A DNA stretch of 64,000 nt, from NCBI GenBank assembly GCA_031386985.1, contig JANNCV010000026.1:62001-126000 (forward strand), in the 5' to 3' direction. This document shows, piece by piece, positions 50,132 to 59,789 of this stretch; position 1 is the first letter of the stretch; each line of letters opens with the position of its first letter. Source of the DNA: JANJUB01 sp031386985 (lineage in GTDB: Bacteria; Armatimonadota; Fimbriimonadia; Fimbriimonadales; Fimbriimonadaceae). Both the position numbers and the translations under genes were made by a program. The notes below the pieces were generated by a model. That model was not told the DNA's origin. It made no database searches and saw only the letters and a list, made by a program, of their open reading frames with translations.

Positions 50132-50641
50132 ATGGCATTTAACGGAGTCTGGCATTTTAGCTTTACCATCTCAGATATGGATGCGTCGCTAGCCTTTTAC
50201 TGCGAGATTCTGGGTTTGGAAATGGTGACCTACCAAGTTCAACACAACGAATACACGTCCAAACTTGTTGGCTATCCCGATGCCCATCTAAAGGTGGCAA
50301 TGCTGAAGATTCCGTCTGCGTTCACGGGGCCCTCCAACCATCATCTGGAACTTGTAGAATACGTGCATCCACGCGGCGAGAAGACGGACGTGAGCACGAA
50401 CCGCCCGGGATCGCCTCACTTGGCGTTCATTACTGATGATATCTTCGAAGACTACGCCCGGCTGGTTGCCGCTGGGGTTAGGTTCAAGGCTCCCGAACCG
50501 GTGGCTATTGAAGCGGGCGTGAATAAAGGTGGCTTCACGGTCTATTTCCTTGACCCTGATGACATCACCCTCGAAATGCTTCAGCCCCCCGCATGTAGGC
50601 CCTGGGGAACCGTAAATGGCGCGGAATTAGTTCGTCCATAG
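50132..50641 (+). CDS. VOC-family (glyoxalase/dioxygenase fold) protein
   Basis: 169 aa, two beta-alpha-beta-beta-beta halves of a vicinal oxygen chelate fold. Probable metal ligands are the His in VWHFSFTISDMDAS (start of half 1), the Glu in HHLELVEY, the His in GSPHLAFITDD (half 2) and the Glu in DDITLEMLQPP. The stretch between GLEMVTYQVQHNEYTSKLVG and HLELVEY resembles lactoylglutathione lyase or epimerase relatives. No substrate can be assigned. The upstream 49968-50131 spacer shows no clear feature. Confidence 0.85.
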   Translation: MAFNGVWHFSFTISDMDASLAFYCEILGLEMVTYQVQHNEYTSKLVGYPDAHLKVAMLKIPSAFTGPSNHHLELVEYVHPRGEKTDVSTNRPGSPHLAFITDDIFEDYARLVAAGVRFKAPEPVAIEAGVNKGGFTVYFLDPDDITLEMLQPPACRPWGTVNGAELVRP

Positions 50642-50648
50642 CGTTTGA

Positions 50649-51065
50649 TCATTCTCTTCTTTTCGCTGGTCTGGGGCCAAACCACTTCGCATTTCCGTCC
50701 GGCGTTATCTCAAGGGCAAATGCCGAAACTAAGGCTTCCGCCTCGCTTTCGAAGTGATAGCTACCATCAATATCGCCTTGCCAAATGCTTTCGATGACCC
50801 AATCGGGGACCGGCAAGAACACAATTCGCTCCGATGCCGGCAACGTAACCGTGAAAATTCCTGCACTGGCAAGAGGGTCTGGATAGATATACTCAACATG
50901 GATACAATGCGGCTCGAACCGCACCGTTCCCACTTGCGGGTGGCCCTTTTTTCGACATTCATCCAACGATTCCATGGAGAACGTCCCCTCATTTGGGCAT
51001 CGCCCTTCCTTCAGATCTTCAAATATTGAGAGCTTAACGGTTGCTACATATTGCGATAGGGTCAT
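50649..51065 (-). CDS. Hypothetical protein, 138 aa
   Basis: A small soluble protein with clusters of beta strands (CIHVEYIYPDPLASAGIFTV, ERIVFLPVPDWVIESIWQG) and a C-terminal helix (SEAEALVSAFALEI). No signal peptide. It ends 7 nt from the convergent VOC gene. The family was not recognised. Confidence 0.6.
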   Translation of the reverse strand: MTLSQYVATVKLSIFEDLKEGRCPNEGTFSMESLDECRKKGHPQVGTVRFEPHCIHVEYIYPDPLASAGIFTVTLPASERIVFLPVPDWVIESIWQGDIDGSYHFESEAEALVSAFALEITPDGNAKWFGPRPAKRRE

Positions 51066-51242
51066 GGCTTAGGTTACCGAATCCTGCAAGTATTACTGGG
51101 TTTGGAGCGAGCCCCGTATTTGTGCGGGTGCGTCCAACGGGGCCACGCGGAATCTGACATTTCGAACGGTCGTTGGGATTTGATCCTGGGGCGGACTGTT
51201 CCACTGCATTGGGCAGTGATTCAGGGAGGAATAACAAAAACC

Positions 51243-52682
51243 ATGTCGTTTCGCATAAACACAAACATTTCGGCCATGACGGCCCTTCGTAACGTTTCGA
51301 TGACGGGGGCTGAGCAAGCCAAGTCCATCACGAGACTCTCTACCGGTCTCCGCATTTCCAGTGCTGGTGATGATCCTGCGGGTCTCATCGCTTCGGAAGG
51401 ATTCCGATCGCAAATCGCTAGCCTCGGTCAAGCGGTTCGTAACAACCAAGACGCCGTGAACTTTGCCAAGACCGCTGAAGGCGCACTTGACGAAGTTAAC
51501 AAACTTCTCAACGATGCTCGATCACTCGCCGTTGCTTCGGCAAACTCGGGCACTCTCGACTCAACTCAGCTTCAAGCGAACCAAGCTCAGCTTTCTTCGA
51601 TTGTCGACTCCGTAACTCGAATCTCGAACAACACTCAGTTTGGTAGCAAAAAGCTACTCAACGGTGCGGTCGGTGTTTCGGCTGGTGTTTCCAGCAACAG
51701 GATCAACTCGATGCGATTGTCGGGTGAGTTCAATGACACCGCGATTAGCGGCAACTCTATTGTTACGGTTAACGTAACGACGGCGGCAACTCGCGGAAGC
51801 GTTGCCTCGGCTGCGTTTGCCTTTGGAACGACAGCCTTGACGGCGGGCACATTCTCAGTGAATGGATCAACCTTCAACGTTGCTAGCGGAGAAACGGTCA
51901 ACGACATCGTTGGACGTCTGAACGCGGCTAGCGGTTCGACGGGTGTGACGGCTGCCTACACTACGGGTGGCGCGGTTACTTTGACTCAAGCCGCGTACGG
52001 TGCTGATGCAAGCGTAAGCGTTGCTGACGCGGCGGGCATCTTCATCGCTGCAGGTACGGCGACGAGCACTGGCGTAGACGCTGTGGCTTCGGTATCCATT
52101 GACGTAAATGGAGCGACTGCCGGCGGTCTCGCTACGGTTACCTTCACGGGTGGCACGGTTGGTGATGGCTTAACCTTGAGTGATAATGACGGTAATGTCA
52201 TCAAGCTCTCGGCAACGGGCAACGCAACTTCGGGTGTCTTCGCTGGTGCTTACACCAATGTTGGTACGGCGCAGTTCCAGATTGGAGCGAACTCCGGTCA
52301 GTCAACAACTCTGTCCCTTGGTAACTTTGCTGCGAGCCAGCTCGGAACGAGCGCGGTGTCGGGTCTCAACTTGAGCAACCTTGACCTCACGTCAAGCTCC
52401 GGTGCAACGAATGCGATGTCGGTTATTGATGCCGCAATCTCTGAAGTTGCCGCTGCTCGTGGAAAGATTGGTAACTTCCAGAGAAACACCCTAGAATCGA
52501 GCATTCGATCGCTGGGTGTTGCTAAGGAAAACCTTGCCGCGACCGAATCAAGCATCCGAGACGTTGATGTCGCCGATGAAATGACCAACTTCACGAAGTT
52601 GCAGATTCTCTCGCAGTCTGGCTTGAGCATGCTTGCGCAAGCCAACTCGCAACCACAGAGCGTTCTGTCTCTACTTCGTTAA
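51243..52682 (+). CDS. fliC: Flagellin
   Basis: 479 aa from ATG 51243, which has GGGAGGAA at 51223-51230; the frame is open further upstream. The conserved N-terminal D0/D1 helix region is MSFRINTNISAMTALRNVSM...TRLSTGLRISSAGDDPAGL. The C-terminal D0/D1 region is ATESSIRDVDVADEMTNFTK...MLAQANSQPQSVLSLLR. Both are diagnostic. The middle (about 155-385) is a variable Ala/Thr/Gly-rich surface region with a flagellin hook-IN-like motif (FSVNGSTFNVASGETVNDIV). No other flagellar gene and no clear sigma-28 promoter is visible in the window. Confidence 0.96.
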   Translation: MSFRINTNISAMTALRNVSMTGAEQAKSITRLSTGLRISSAGDDPAGLIASEGFRSQIASLGQAVRNNQDAVNFAKTAEGALDEVNKLLNDARSLAVASANSGTLDSTQLQANQAQLSSIVDSVTRISNNTQFGSKKLLNGAVGVSAGVSSNRINSMRLSGEFNDTAISGNSIVTVNVTTAATRGSVASAAFAFGTTALTAGTFSVNGSTFNVASGETVNDIVGRLNAASGSTGVTAAYTTGGAVTLTQAAYGADASVSVADAAGIFIAAGTATSTGVDAVASVSIDVNGATAGGLATVTFTGGTVGDGLTLSDNDGNVIKLSATGNATSGVFAGAYTNVGTAQFQIGANSGQSTTLSLGNFAASQLGTSAVSGLNLSNLDLTSSSGATNAMSVIDAAISEVAAARGKIGNFQRNTLESSIRSLGVAKENLAATESSIRDVDVADEMTNFTKLQILSQSGLSMLAQANSQPQSVLSLLR

Positions 52683-52715
52683 GACCGAGTCTCTCGAAAG
52701 ACAAACATCCAGAAG

Positions 52716-52743
52716 CGCCCCGACCGAAAGGTTGGGGCGTTTT
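52716..52743 (+). terminator. Rho-independent terminator of the flagellin gene
   Basis: CGCCCCGACC pairs with GGTTGGGGCG (one G-T pair) around a GAAA tetraloop and is followed by TTTTCTTGCG. Confidence 0.9.
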
Positions 52744-52813
52744 CTTGCGTAGTTTAGTGTTTTTTGAATCGAGGGAACTTATTGGGGCACAATTCTGCTA
52801 AAACCGAAGTGAA

Positions 52814-55366
52814 ATGCGTCCCATTCGTCTATCTTGCTACGCCAAGCTCATAGGTTTGGCTCTCCTCTGCTTAGCTCCCTCCGCCTACTCACAATCCAAA
52901 CACGTTAATCAAGCGAACTGGAAACTGGCGGAGCGATTTACGCCCGAGGCACTTCGCCCCTTTGTTTACAGTTCCACCATCACCCCCGGTTGGATCAATA
53001 AAACTGATCGCTTCTGGTATTCCTGGCGGGATAGCAACGGCCAGAAATTCTGGATCGTTGACCCACGTTCCAAATCCAAGTTGCCCCTTTTTGATTCAAA
53101 CAAGATGGCGGCTTTACTTAGCGAAGTGGGCCTGAAACCGATTGATGCCCAGACCCTGACTATTGGCGCGATCACTTTTGATGAGAAGGATGAAAACATC
53201 ATTCGATTCACAGTTGATACGGTTCGGTACGAATATGATCGCAGGGCCGAGACACTCAAGAAGTCAACGGTCAAAGAGCCAACTCCCGCTCCAACTCCCG
53301 GCCCCGGCTTTGGCGGCGGAGGTGGTGGTGGCGGTTTTGGCCAGGGTGGCGGTGCCAACCGAGATTTCAAGAACACGAGCCCGGATAAGAAAGCGTATGT
53401 CTACGCCATGGACCACAACCTCTACTATGTGGCTGTGGTTGATGGCAAGGATCAAACTCCGATTCAACTCACCAAGGATGGGGAAAAGGATTTCAGTTTC
53501 GGTAGCCGCCAAGAGCAAACCGAGCAACAAATTCTCAATCAAGGCACGGTAACCGATCCTCCCTCAACCGAACGCCGGGTTCGGGCCAATGCGACCTGGT
53601 CAAAGGATTCCAAGCGATTCTACATCACGAGGGGCGATTCGCGAAAGGTTAAGGAACTTTTTCTCGTCAACTCGCTAAGCGAGCCCCGCCCAACCTTGCT
53701 GACCTATAAATACGCGATGCCGGGAGAGGTGAATGTAACGACAACCGAGCTCTTCGCTTTTGATCCCGACAAGAAAGAGCTGATGAAGCTTCCGGTTGAG
53801 AAATACAAAGATCAGCAACTAAGGGATTTGCACTGGCAAGATGCGACTTCGGACAAGTTTCGCTTTGCCCGTCGAGATCGCTTGCAAAGGAACTTTGAGC
53901 TTTGCGAGATGGACCTTACCGACAAGAAGGTTAAAGTTTTGCTTGCCGAACAAGTCGAAAACGCGTTCCTTGAAACTCAATCCGTTCGTTACATTAAGTC
54001 CGGAGAGGATTTCATCTGGTTTTCAGAGCGCACGGGATGGGGCCATTTCTACCTCTATTCAAACGACGGCAAGCTAAAAAATGCAATCACCAGCGGTCCC
54101 TTCCGGGCTTCCGATGTGGTCGAAGTGGATGATAAGCAAAGGGTGCTCTGGTTCAGAGCCCAGGGCCGTGAAGGCGGCGAGAACCCCTATTATCAGCATC
54201 TTTACCGAGTTGGCCTTGACGGGAAAGGATTGAGGCTACTGGATTCGGGTGAGGGCGATCATAACAGCGCGGTTTCGCCCACGAAGAACTTTCACGTTGA
54301 CACCTTCTCTCGAACGGATACGCCGAGCAAAATCTGTCTAAGAAACGGCAGCGGCGAAAATATCATGGAACTCGAGCAAATGGATGTATCGAGGTTGCTT
54401 GAGGCGGGTTGGCGGATGCCGATTGCGTTCAAAGTTAAGGCCGCCGACGGCGTTAACGACATTTACGGCAATATGTGGAAGCCCGCTGATTTTGATGCTA
54501 AAAAGAAGTATCCAATCATTGCAAACGTCTATCCCGGACCTCAAACTGAGAGCGTTTCTTCGACATTTAGCGCGACCGCTACCAATCAGCGGCTTGCCCA
54601 ACTTGGCTTTGTTGTGATTCAAATCGGAAACCGGGGAGGAAACCCCGCCCGATCCAATGCGTATCACAGCTTCGGATACTACAATCTTCGCGATTATGGT
54701 CTTGCCGATAAGAAAGCCGGCATTGAGCAACTGGGGCAGCGATTCCCCTGGATTGACGTTGAAAAAGTTGGTATTTACGGTCACTCGGGTGGCGGCTTCA
54801 TGACTGGCGCGGCGTTATTGCTACCTCCTTACAACGAGTTTTTCAAAGTCGGCGTAAGTAGCGCGGGTAACCACGATAACAACGTATACAACCAGAACTG
54901 GAGCGAGCAACACCACGGCCTACGCGAAGGAACGACGCCTCCTCCCGCCGGGGCAGCAACGGGCCGAACCCAGTCGCCCGATCCCATTGCCGATGGTTTG
55001 CAGGAAGCGTGGCTGAACGATCCCGATGCGCCGCAATTTGATACGGGCCCAACGAAGGCCTTTTCCATCAAAGTTCCGACCAATCATGAGCTAGCGGCCA
55101 ATCTCAAAGGGCACTTGCTATTAGTTCATGGCGACATGGATAACAACGTTCATCATGCTGGCACGGTCCGCCTCGCAAACGCTCTCATCAAGGCCAACAA
55201 GCGCTTTGATTTGATGTTCATGCCGGGTAAACCGCATGGTTTTGGCGATATGCAACCGTATTTCACGGACATGCTGATGGAGTATTTCTGTGAGCATCTG
55301 CTCGGAGACTACTATCGTGGGTCGGCGGAAATGAAGGATAAATCGGGCGGTGGGAAGCGGAAGTAG
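52814..55366 (+). CDS. Exported S9 peptidase, dipeptidyl peptidase IV-like
   Basis: 850 aa with a signal peptide (LIGLALLCLAPSAYSQ). A DPP-IV-type propeller (about 40-560) contains a GFGGGGGGGGFGQGGG insert at about residue 165, very like the glycine tracts of the pilus operon. The hydrolase domain has YPIIANVYPGPQTESV, IQIGNRGGNPARSNAYH and the nucleophile motif YGHSGGGFMTGA, where the usual GWSYGG is GHSGGG. The Asp is in VHGDMDNNVHHAG and the His in KPHGFGD. It probably releases dipeptides outside the cytoplasm. Confidence 0.9.
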   Translation: MRPIRLSCYAKLIGLALLCLAPSAYSQSKHVNQANWKLAERFTPEALRPFVYSSTITPGWINKTDRFWYSWRDSNGQKFWIVDPRSKSKLPLFDSNKMAALLSEVGLKPIDAQTLTIGAITFDEKDENIIRFTVDTVRYEYDRRAETLKKSTVKEPTPAPTPGPGFGGGGGGGGFGQGGGANRDFKNTSPDKKAYVYAMDHNLYYVAVVDGKDQTPIQLTKDGEKDFSFGSRQEQTEQQILNQGTVTDPPSTERRVRANATWSKDSKRFYITRGDSRKVKELFLVNSLSEPRPTLLTYKYAMPGEVNVTTTELFAFDPDKKELMKLPVEKYKDQQLRDLHWQDATSDKFRFARRDRLQRNFELCEMDLTDKKVKVLLAEQVENAFLETQSVRYIKSGEDFIWFSERTGWGHFYLYSNDGKLKNAITSGPFRASDVVEVDDKQRVLWFRAQGREGGENPYYQHLYRVGLDGKGLRLLDSGEGDHNSAVSPTKNFHVDTFSRTDTPSKICLRNGSGENIMELEQMDVSRLLEAGWRMPIAFKVKAADGVNDIYGNMWKPADFDAKKKYPIIANVYPGPQTESVSSTFSATATNQRLAQLGFVVIQIGNRGGNPARSNAYHSFGYYNLRDYGLADKKAGIEQLGQRFPWIDVEKVGIYGHSGGGFMTGAALLLPPYNEFFKVGVSSAGNHDNNVYNQNWSEQHHGLREGTTPPPAGAATGRTQSPDPIADGLQEAWLNDPDAPQFDTGPTKAFSIKVPTNHELAANLKGHLLLVHGDMDNNVHHAGTVRLANALIKANKRFDLMFMPGKPHGFGDMQPYFTDMLMEYFCEHLLGDYYRGSAEMKDKSGGGKRK

Positions 55367-55492
55367 GTATCGGGTAGCGGGTGCCGAAAACCGGGGGAGC
55401 GAGAGAACTGCTCCCTCGGCTTGCTGATTTCTCTCTCCTGGGGAAGGAAGAGGGCAGTGAGAGAAGCGAGATAGAGGGGTTTGACGCGCCCT

Positions 55493-56308
55493 CTACCTCA
55501 ACCACTCTTCCAACTGAACCCTTGTATCCGTTCCCTCATCCCGATACTTCACGATGATCGGGGTGTAAATTGACAGACCCCATTCTGGTCCTTTTCCCTT
55601 GGTTACCGCGCGGCTCCCCGCCACTACCACCGCGCCCGATGGCACGATGAGGGGCAAGTCGTCTGTCGCGCGATGAACACAGTCTTCAACCAAATCGTAA
55701 ATCGGAGTTGAGGAATTTAAGATGACACCTGAGCCCAAAACGGCTCTGGATTTGACGACTACTCCCTCATAAATCCCACAATTTCCGCCCACCAAAACAT
55801 TGTCTTCAATGATCACGGGCAACGCCCCAACGGGCTCCAAAACGCCGCCAACTTGCGCCGCCGCACTAAGATGCACCCCCTCTCCGATTTGGGCGCACGA
55901 GCCCACCAATGCGTGTGAATCAATCATCGTATTCGCCCCAACGTAAGCGCCAACATTCACATACATTGGCGGCATACAAACCACCCCAGGAGCCAGATAC
56001 GAGCCCCGCCGAATACTAGAGCCACCCGGAACTACCCGCACGGAGCCATCCATATCCTTGAGTGGATAGGTGGACTTATCAAAGAACTGGCCGCCCATCG
56101 GTACGATATTTCCGCTTCGAAAACCACAGAGGATTCCTTGCTTCACCCAGGTGTTCACTCTCCAGCCAGTGGGAGAATCGGAGCCCGGCTCAGCGGCGCG
56201 AATCTGGCCACGATCAAGCGCGTTCAAAAAAAGGCCGAGCGACTCGTAGTTTACGGTCCCCCATTCGACAACGGGCTTCGCGCACAATTCTTCTATCAGC
56301 TCTTTCAT
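55493..56308 (-). CDS. dapD: Tetrahydrodipicolinate N-acyltransferase (DapD-type)
   Basis: 271 aa. The left-handed beta-helix hexapeptide repeats lie at about 95-215 (GGSSIRRGSYLAPGVVCMPP, VGAYVGANTMIDSHALVGSC, VIIEDNVLVGGNCGIYEGVV). The pattern FRSGNIVPMGGQFFDKSTYP and MYVNVGAYVG matches DapD, which acylates tetrahydrodipicolinate with succinyl-CoA in lysine/meso-diaminopimelate synthesis. Use of acetyl-CoA cannot be excluded. Single gene between convergent and divergent neighbours. Confidence 0.9.
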   Translation of the reverse strand: MKELIEELCAKPVVEWGTVNYESLGLFLNALDRGQIRAAEPGSDSPTGWRVNTWVKQGILCGFRSGNIVPMGGQFFDKSTYPLKDMDGSVRVVPGGSSIRRGSYLAPGVVCMPPMYVNVGAYVGANTMIDSHALVGSCAQIGEGVHLSAAAQVGGVLEPVGALPVIIEDNVLVGGNCGIYEGVVVKSRAVLGSGVILNSSTPIYDLVEDCVHRATDDLPLIVPSGAVVVAGSRAVTKGKGPEWGLSIYTPIIVKYRDEGTDTRVQLEEWLR

Positions 56309-56350
56309 GGGAACGCTAATTGTGCCGTGTTTTGTTGTAACTTCACAGGA

Positions 56351-56794
56351 ATGAGCAATAATTGGTGTATGAAACTATCATGTGCGGCGATATTTGCGGT
56401 TCTGATGCTGGGCTGCGGGCAGTCGGATGCGCCGATCTCAAACGCTGCCGAGTATGAGGGTGAGTACACGGTGATCGTCGAGCCAGGGGCGGCGGACGAT
56501 CGCCCTCCTTTGATCCATGCCACGATGAACAGTGGCCAAAAGCTCCATCTTTCTATCGGTAAAGACGGAAAGTATAAAGTGACGCAAATCTTGGATAAGA
56601 AACTCAAAGACACGGGCATTCTCGTAAAGCGCGGCGAGGGGTTCGGGTTCAAATCGGATGGCGAAATGGATGTTCCGGAAGAGGTGATCAGTTTCACCGT
56701 AATTTCTGAGTGCGTAATGACAAAGGTGAGCGAGGGGCGCTATAAGTGGATGGCTTCTACCTCTGACATTCTGACGATCGTTAAAGATAAGTGA
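56351..56794 (+). CDS. Small lipoprotein, unknown function
   Basis: 147 aa from ATG 56351 (ATG 56369 is an alternative); the open frame continues into dapD and is ignored. Signal peptide KLSCAAIFAVLMLGC with a lipobox (LMLGC) and lipidated Cys. The mature part is a small beta-rich domain (GEYTVIVEPGAADDR, KLHLSIGKDGKYKVTQI, RYKWMASTSDILTIV). It lies just upstream of the fucosidase and may be co-transcribed. No family was recognised. Confidence 0.7.
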   Translation: MSNNWCMKLSCAAIFAVLMLGCGQSDAPISNAAEYEGEYTVIVEPGAADDRPPLIHATMNSGQKLHLSIGKDGKYKVTQILDKKLKDTGILVKRGEGFGFKSDGEMDVPEEVISFTVISECVMTKVSEGRYKWMASTSDILTIVKDK

Positions 56795-56795
56795 T

Positions 56796-58772
56796 ATGCT
56801 ATTTGGCGACATGCTTGCCAAATTCCTCATTCCCCTACTTGTTTTCGGTATGGCCCTGCCCGTTGCCGCCCAAGATCACCGATTAGAGTGGTTCCGTGAG
56901 GCCCGCTTTGGGATGTTTATTCACTGGGGTCTTTATGCGATTCCAGCCGGAAAGTGGGGATCTGCAACCGGTCACGGCGAATGGATTCGAGACACCGCCC
57001 AAATCCCCGTAGGGGAATACGAAAAGTTTCAAGCTCAGTTCAATCCCACCAAATTCAACGCAAATGAATGGGCGAAAATCGCCAAAAATGCGGGGATGAA
57101 ATACGTCGTCATTACGAGCAAGCATCACGACGGTTTTGGCCTCTTTGACTCCAAACTAACCGAGTGGGACGTGATGAAAACACCGTTCAAGCGCGACATC
57201 ATGGGCGAAATCGCCAAATCCTATCGTGCGGAGGGCCTCCGGATTGGCTGGTACCACTCGATCATGGATTGGCACCATCCTGACTACCTCCCGCGCCGCA
57301 ATTGGGAGACGACCCGCACCGCCGAAGGCGCTGATTTTGTTCGCTTTGAAAAGTATCTTCACGGGCAAGTCTCTGAACTCCTCACCAACTACGGCAACAT
57401 TGATATGATGTGGTTCGACGGCGAGTGGGAGCGGACTTGGAACCACCAGCTTGGCGAGCGGCTGTACAAACTCTGCCGCAAACTCCAGCCAAATGTTATT
57501 GTTAACAACCGAGTAGACGTCGGACGAGGCGGAATGGCGGGCATGACGGAGAAGGGGTTCTTCGGAGACTACGGGACACCGGAACAAGAAGTCCCCGAAC
57601 GCGGCATCCCCGGCGCGACCTGGGAAAGTTGTATCACAACCAACGGGCATTGGGGTTACAATGCCCTTGACAAGAACTATAAGTCGGGCAAAGAACTCCT
57701 GCACCTGCTAATTGACGTTGTTTCAAAGGGCGGAAACTTACTGTTGAATGTTGGCCCGCGCGCTGATGGCACTTTCCCCCCCGAGCAGGTGGAGCGTCTT
57801 GCCCACATTGGCAAGTGGATGAAGGGCAACAGTGCCTCTATTTATGGAACGACTGCCTCGCCTTTTGGGGCATTGCCCTTCGGCCGATGTACGCAAAAGG
57901 GCAAAACGCTCTACTTGCATGTTTATCAGCCTCCGAAAGATGGAATGGTGCGACTCCCCAGTCTTGCCACATCGGTAAAATCGGCACGGGTGCTCGCAAC
58001 CGGGCAAAAGCTAAGCGCCGAGCTGACGGACTCGGGCGTTTCGATCAGAGCCAATGCCGTGAAATGGGATGCAGATGCGACTGTTATTGCCGTGGAACTT
58101 GCCGCTGCGCCGCTCATCATCAATCCGCCTACCCTGTCCGTTTCGGGAGTAAAGGAAGCGACCGGCATGGTGGAGTTCGTGGGCTCGGCTAGCCTAAAGT
58201 TTAGCGGGTCAGCCCCAATGCAGGTAGCTCACACTACGAACGGCAAAGAGCCCAGTCTGACTTCGCCCCGCAGTGCAACCCTTAAAGTCACTGAAACCAC
58301 GAAGGTGAAGGCTCGCTGTGTTTTGAATGGGCGTTTGGTCGGCGAGACCGTAACCCTAACCCTGAAGAAATCCAATCCATGGGAGCCAACCAGCGAACCG
58401 GGTGACGGCACTTTTAGCGTAGCTCAATACCAAGGAGATTTCAATAAATGCGACGACTTGAAGAGCCCATCTTCATCCTTCCAAGCCCCAAAGATCGAAC
58501 TTGGCATGTTTAGCGGCAAGGAGTACGTCGGCCTTATTTTCCACGGCGTGATCGAGATCAAGAGCACCGCGATGATTCGATTTTCGTTGAACTCGGATGA
58601 CGGCTCTCGACTCTATGTGGACGATAAACTTGTCGTTGACAACGATGGGCTGCACGGGCCAACGACCGTTCTTGGTGATGCCCCGTTGGCCAAGGGATGG
58701 CACATGGTTCGGGTTGAGTATTTCAACAAAACGGGCGGATCGTATCTTGATCTGACCTGGAAACCGCGCTAA
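56796..58772 (+). CDS. Exported GH29 alpha-L-fucosidase with C-terminal PA14-like domain
   Basis: 658 aa (ATG 56811 is an alternative). The signal peptide ends ...LPVAAQ. The GH29 barrel shows WFREARFGMFIHWGLYAIPA, YVVITSKHHDGFGLFDS, GWYHSIMDWHHPDY and the nucleophile motif NIDMMWFDGEWE (Asp about 208). A small beta domain and an Fn3/chitobiase-like repeat (about 445-530) follow. Then comes a PA14-like domain (about 545-658: RFSLNSDDGSRLYVDDKLVV, HMVRVEYFNKTGGSYLDLTW) that may bind sugar. It would release L-fucose from glycans outside the cell. scpB follows immediately. Confidence 0.92.
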   Translation: MLFGDMLAKFLIPLLVFGMALPVAAQDHRLEWFREARFGMFIHWGLYAIPAGKWGSATGHGEWIRDTAQIPVGEYEKFQAQFNPTKFNANEWAKIAKNAGMKYVVITSKHHDGFGLFDSKLTEWDVMKTPFKRDIMGEIAKSYRAEGLRIGWYHSIMDWHHPDYLPRRNWETTRTAEGADFVRFEKYLHGQVSELLTNYGNIDMMWFDGEWERTWNHQLGERLYKLCRKLQPNVIVNNRVDVGRGGMAGMTEKGFFGDYGTPEQEVPERGIPGATWESCITTNGHWGYNALDKNYKSGKELLHLLIDVVSKGGNLLLNVGPRADGTFPPEQVERLAHIGKWMKGNSASIYGTTASPFGALPFGRCTQKGKTLYLHVYQPPKDGMVRLPSLATSVKSARVLATGQKLSAELTDSGVSIRANAVKWDADATVIAVELAAAPLIINPPTLSVSGVKEATGMVEFVGSASLKFSGSAPMQVAHTTNGKEPSLTSPRSATLKVTETTKVKARCVLNGRLVGETVTLTLKKSNPWEPTSEPGDGTFSVAQYQGDFNKCDDLKSPSSSFQAPKIELGMFSGKEYVGLIFHGVIEIKSTAMIRFSLNSDDGSRLYVDDKLVVDNDGLHGPTTVLGDAPLAKGWHMVRVEYFNKTGGSYLDLTWKPR

Positions 58773-59300
58773 ATGCAAATCGTTGAGGCCGTTGAAGCGA
58801 TCTTGTTTGCGGCGGATACTCCCGCGAGTTTGCCGGCGTTGGCGGTTGCAGTTGGGGCAACGGAAGGTCAAGTCGCTCAGGCGATTGAGGTATTGCAGAA
58901 TCGGCTCGGTCAGCAGGGAGCCTTGCAAGTGGTAGCGATCGCGGGGGGCTATCAGATTTGCACCAAGCCCGAACATGCCGAGATGGTCGCAAATTTTTTG
59001 AAGCCTCAACGCCAGCGGCTGAGTCGTTCGTTGATGGAGGTTTTGGCCGTAGTTGCCTATAAGCAACCGATCACCATTGCGGAGATTGATGAAGTCCGGG
59101 GAGTTCAGAGCGATTACGGCGTTCGGGCGTTACTTGAACGGCGACTAATCACCGAAGTCGGGCGAAAGAAAGCGCCCGGGCGGCCCACTTTGTTTGGAAC
59201 AACTCAACAATTCTTGCATCAGTTCAAACTGCGCGAGATTGACGATTTACCCGAACTTGGCCTCGGCACCGGATTTGACGAACAACTTCCCTTGATTTAG
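58773..59300 (+). CDS. scpB: Segregation and condensation protein B
   Basis: 175 aa. ScpB is a winged-helix kleisin-interacting partner of ScpA and SMC in chromosome condensation. Motifs VEAILFAADTPASLPALA, SLMEVLAVVAYKQPITIAEI and VRALLERRLITEVGRKKAPG...RPTLFGTTQQFLHQF are characteristic. It begins directly after the fucosidase stop. scpA is not in the window. Confidence 0.95.
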   Translation: MQIVEAVEAILFAADTPASLPALAVAVGATEGQVAQAIEVLQNRLGQQGALQVVAIAGGYQICTKPEHAEMVANFLKPQRQRLSRSLMEVLAVVAYKQPITIAEIDEVRGVQSDYGVRALLERRLITEVGRKKAPGRPTLFGTTQQFLHQFKLREIDDLPELGLGTGFDEQLPLI

Positions 59301-59327
59301 CCGACGACTTGGGTGCTAAGATAAATA

Positions 59328-59789
59328 GTGAACCCGGCTAAACGCAGAGGCATCATCCTTGCTGTAGTTGCCGTTTTTGGCGGCTTCATGGGCTGCGCTT
59401 ATGTGCAGCGGAGCGTCCGGTCTCAGCTCCCGTTGAAGCTCTCATTTCCGCATAAAGTAACTTTCCTAGAGGTCCCAGACGAGGGCATCGAAATGTGGGC
59501 GGTGGAAGCCTCGACCGGTGATTTGCCCTCATTCCGCAAGACGGTCTCCAATGAATTGGGGCTCGCAGACCTGGTGCCTGACGCAACGTACAGAGGTGGC
59601 GGAACAGACTGGGATCGTCTGACATTCAGCGATGAGATTCTTACGGTTAAAGGGCGAAACCCCAACCGTTTGACGATGGAAAAGCACCTCGGGCGAAAAC
59701 TTTACAGAGCCTCGTTCATCGTAGCCCGGGACACCGCGTGGCAGGGCGATACTGTTGTAGCCCGGATATTACATTGGCTTGGGTTCTAA
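59328..59789 (+). CDS. Small membrane-anchored or exported protein, unknown
   Basis: 153 aa from a GTG. An N-terminal hydrophobic segment (RGIILAVVAVFGGFMGCAYV) serves as signal or anchor; the MGC within it could be a lipobox. The rest is soluble (TFLEVPDEGIEMWAVEAS, TDWDRLTFSDEILTV). It ends in a 4-bp tail-to-tail overlap with aconitase. No family was recognised. Confidence 0.6.
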   Translation: MNPAKRRGIILAVVAVFGGFMGCAYVQRSVRSQLPLKLSFPHKVTFLEVPDEGIEMWAVEASTGDLPSFRKTVSNELGLADLVPDATYRGGGTDWDRLTFSDEILTVKGRNPNRLTMEKHLGRKLYRASFIVARDTAWQGDTVVARILHWLGF

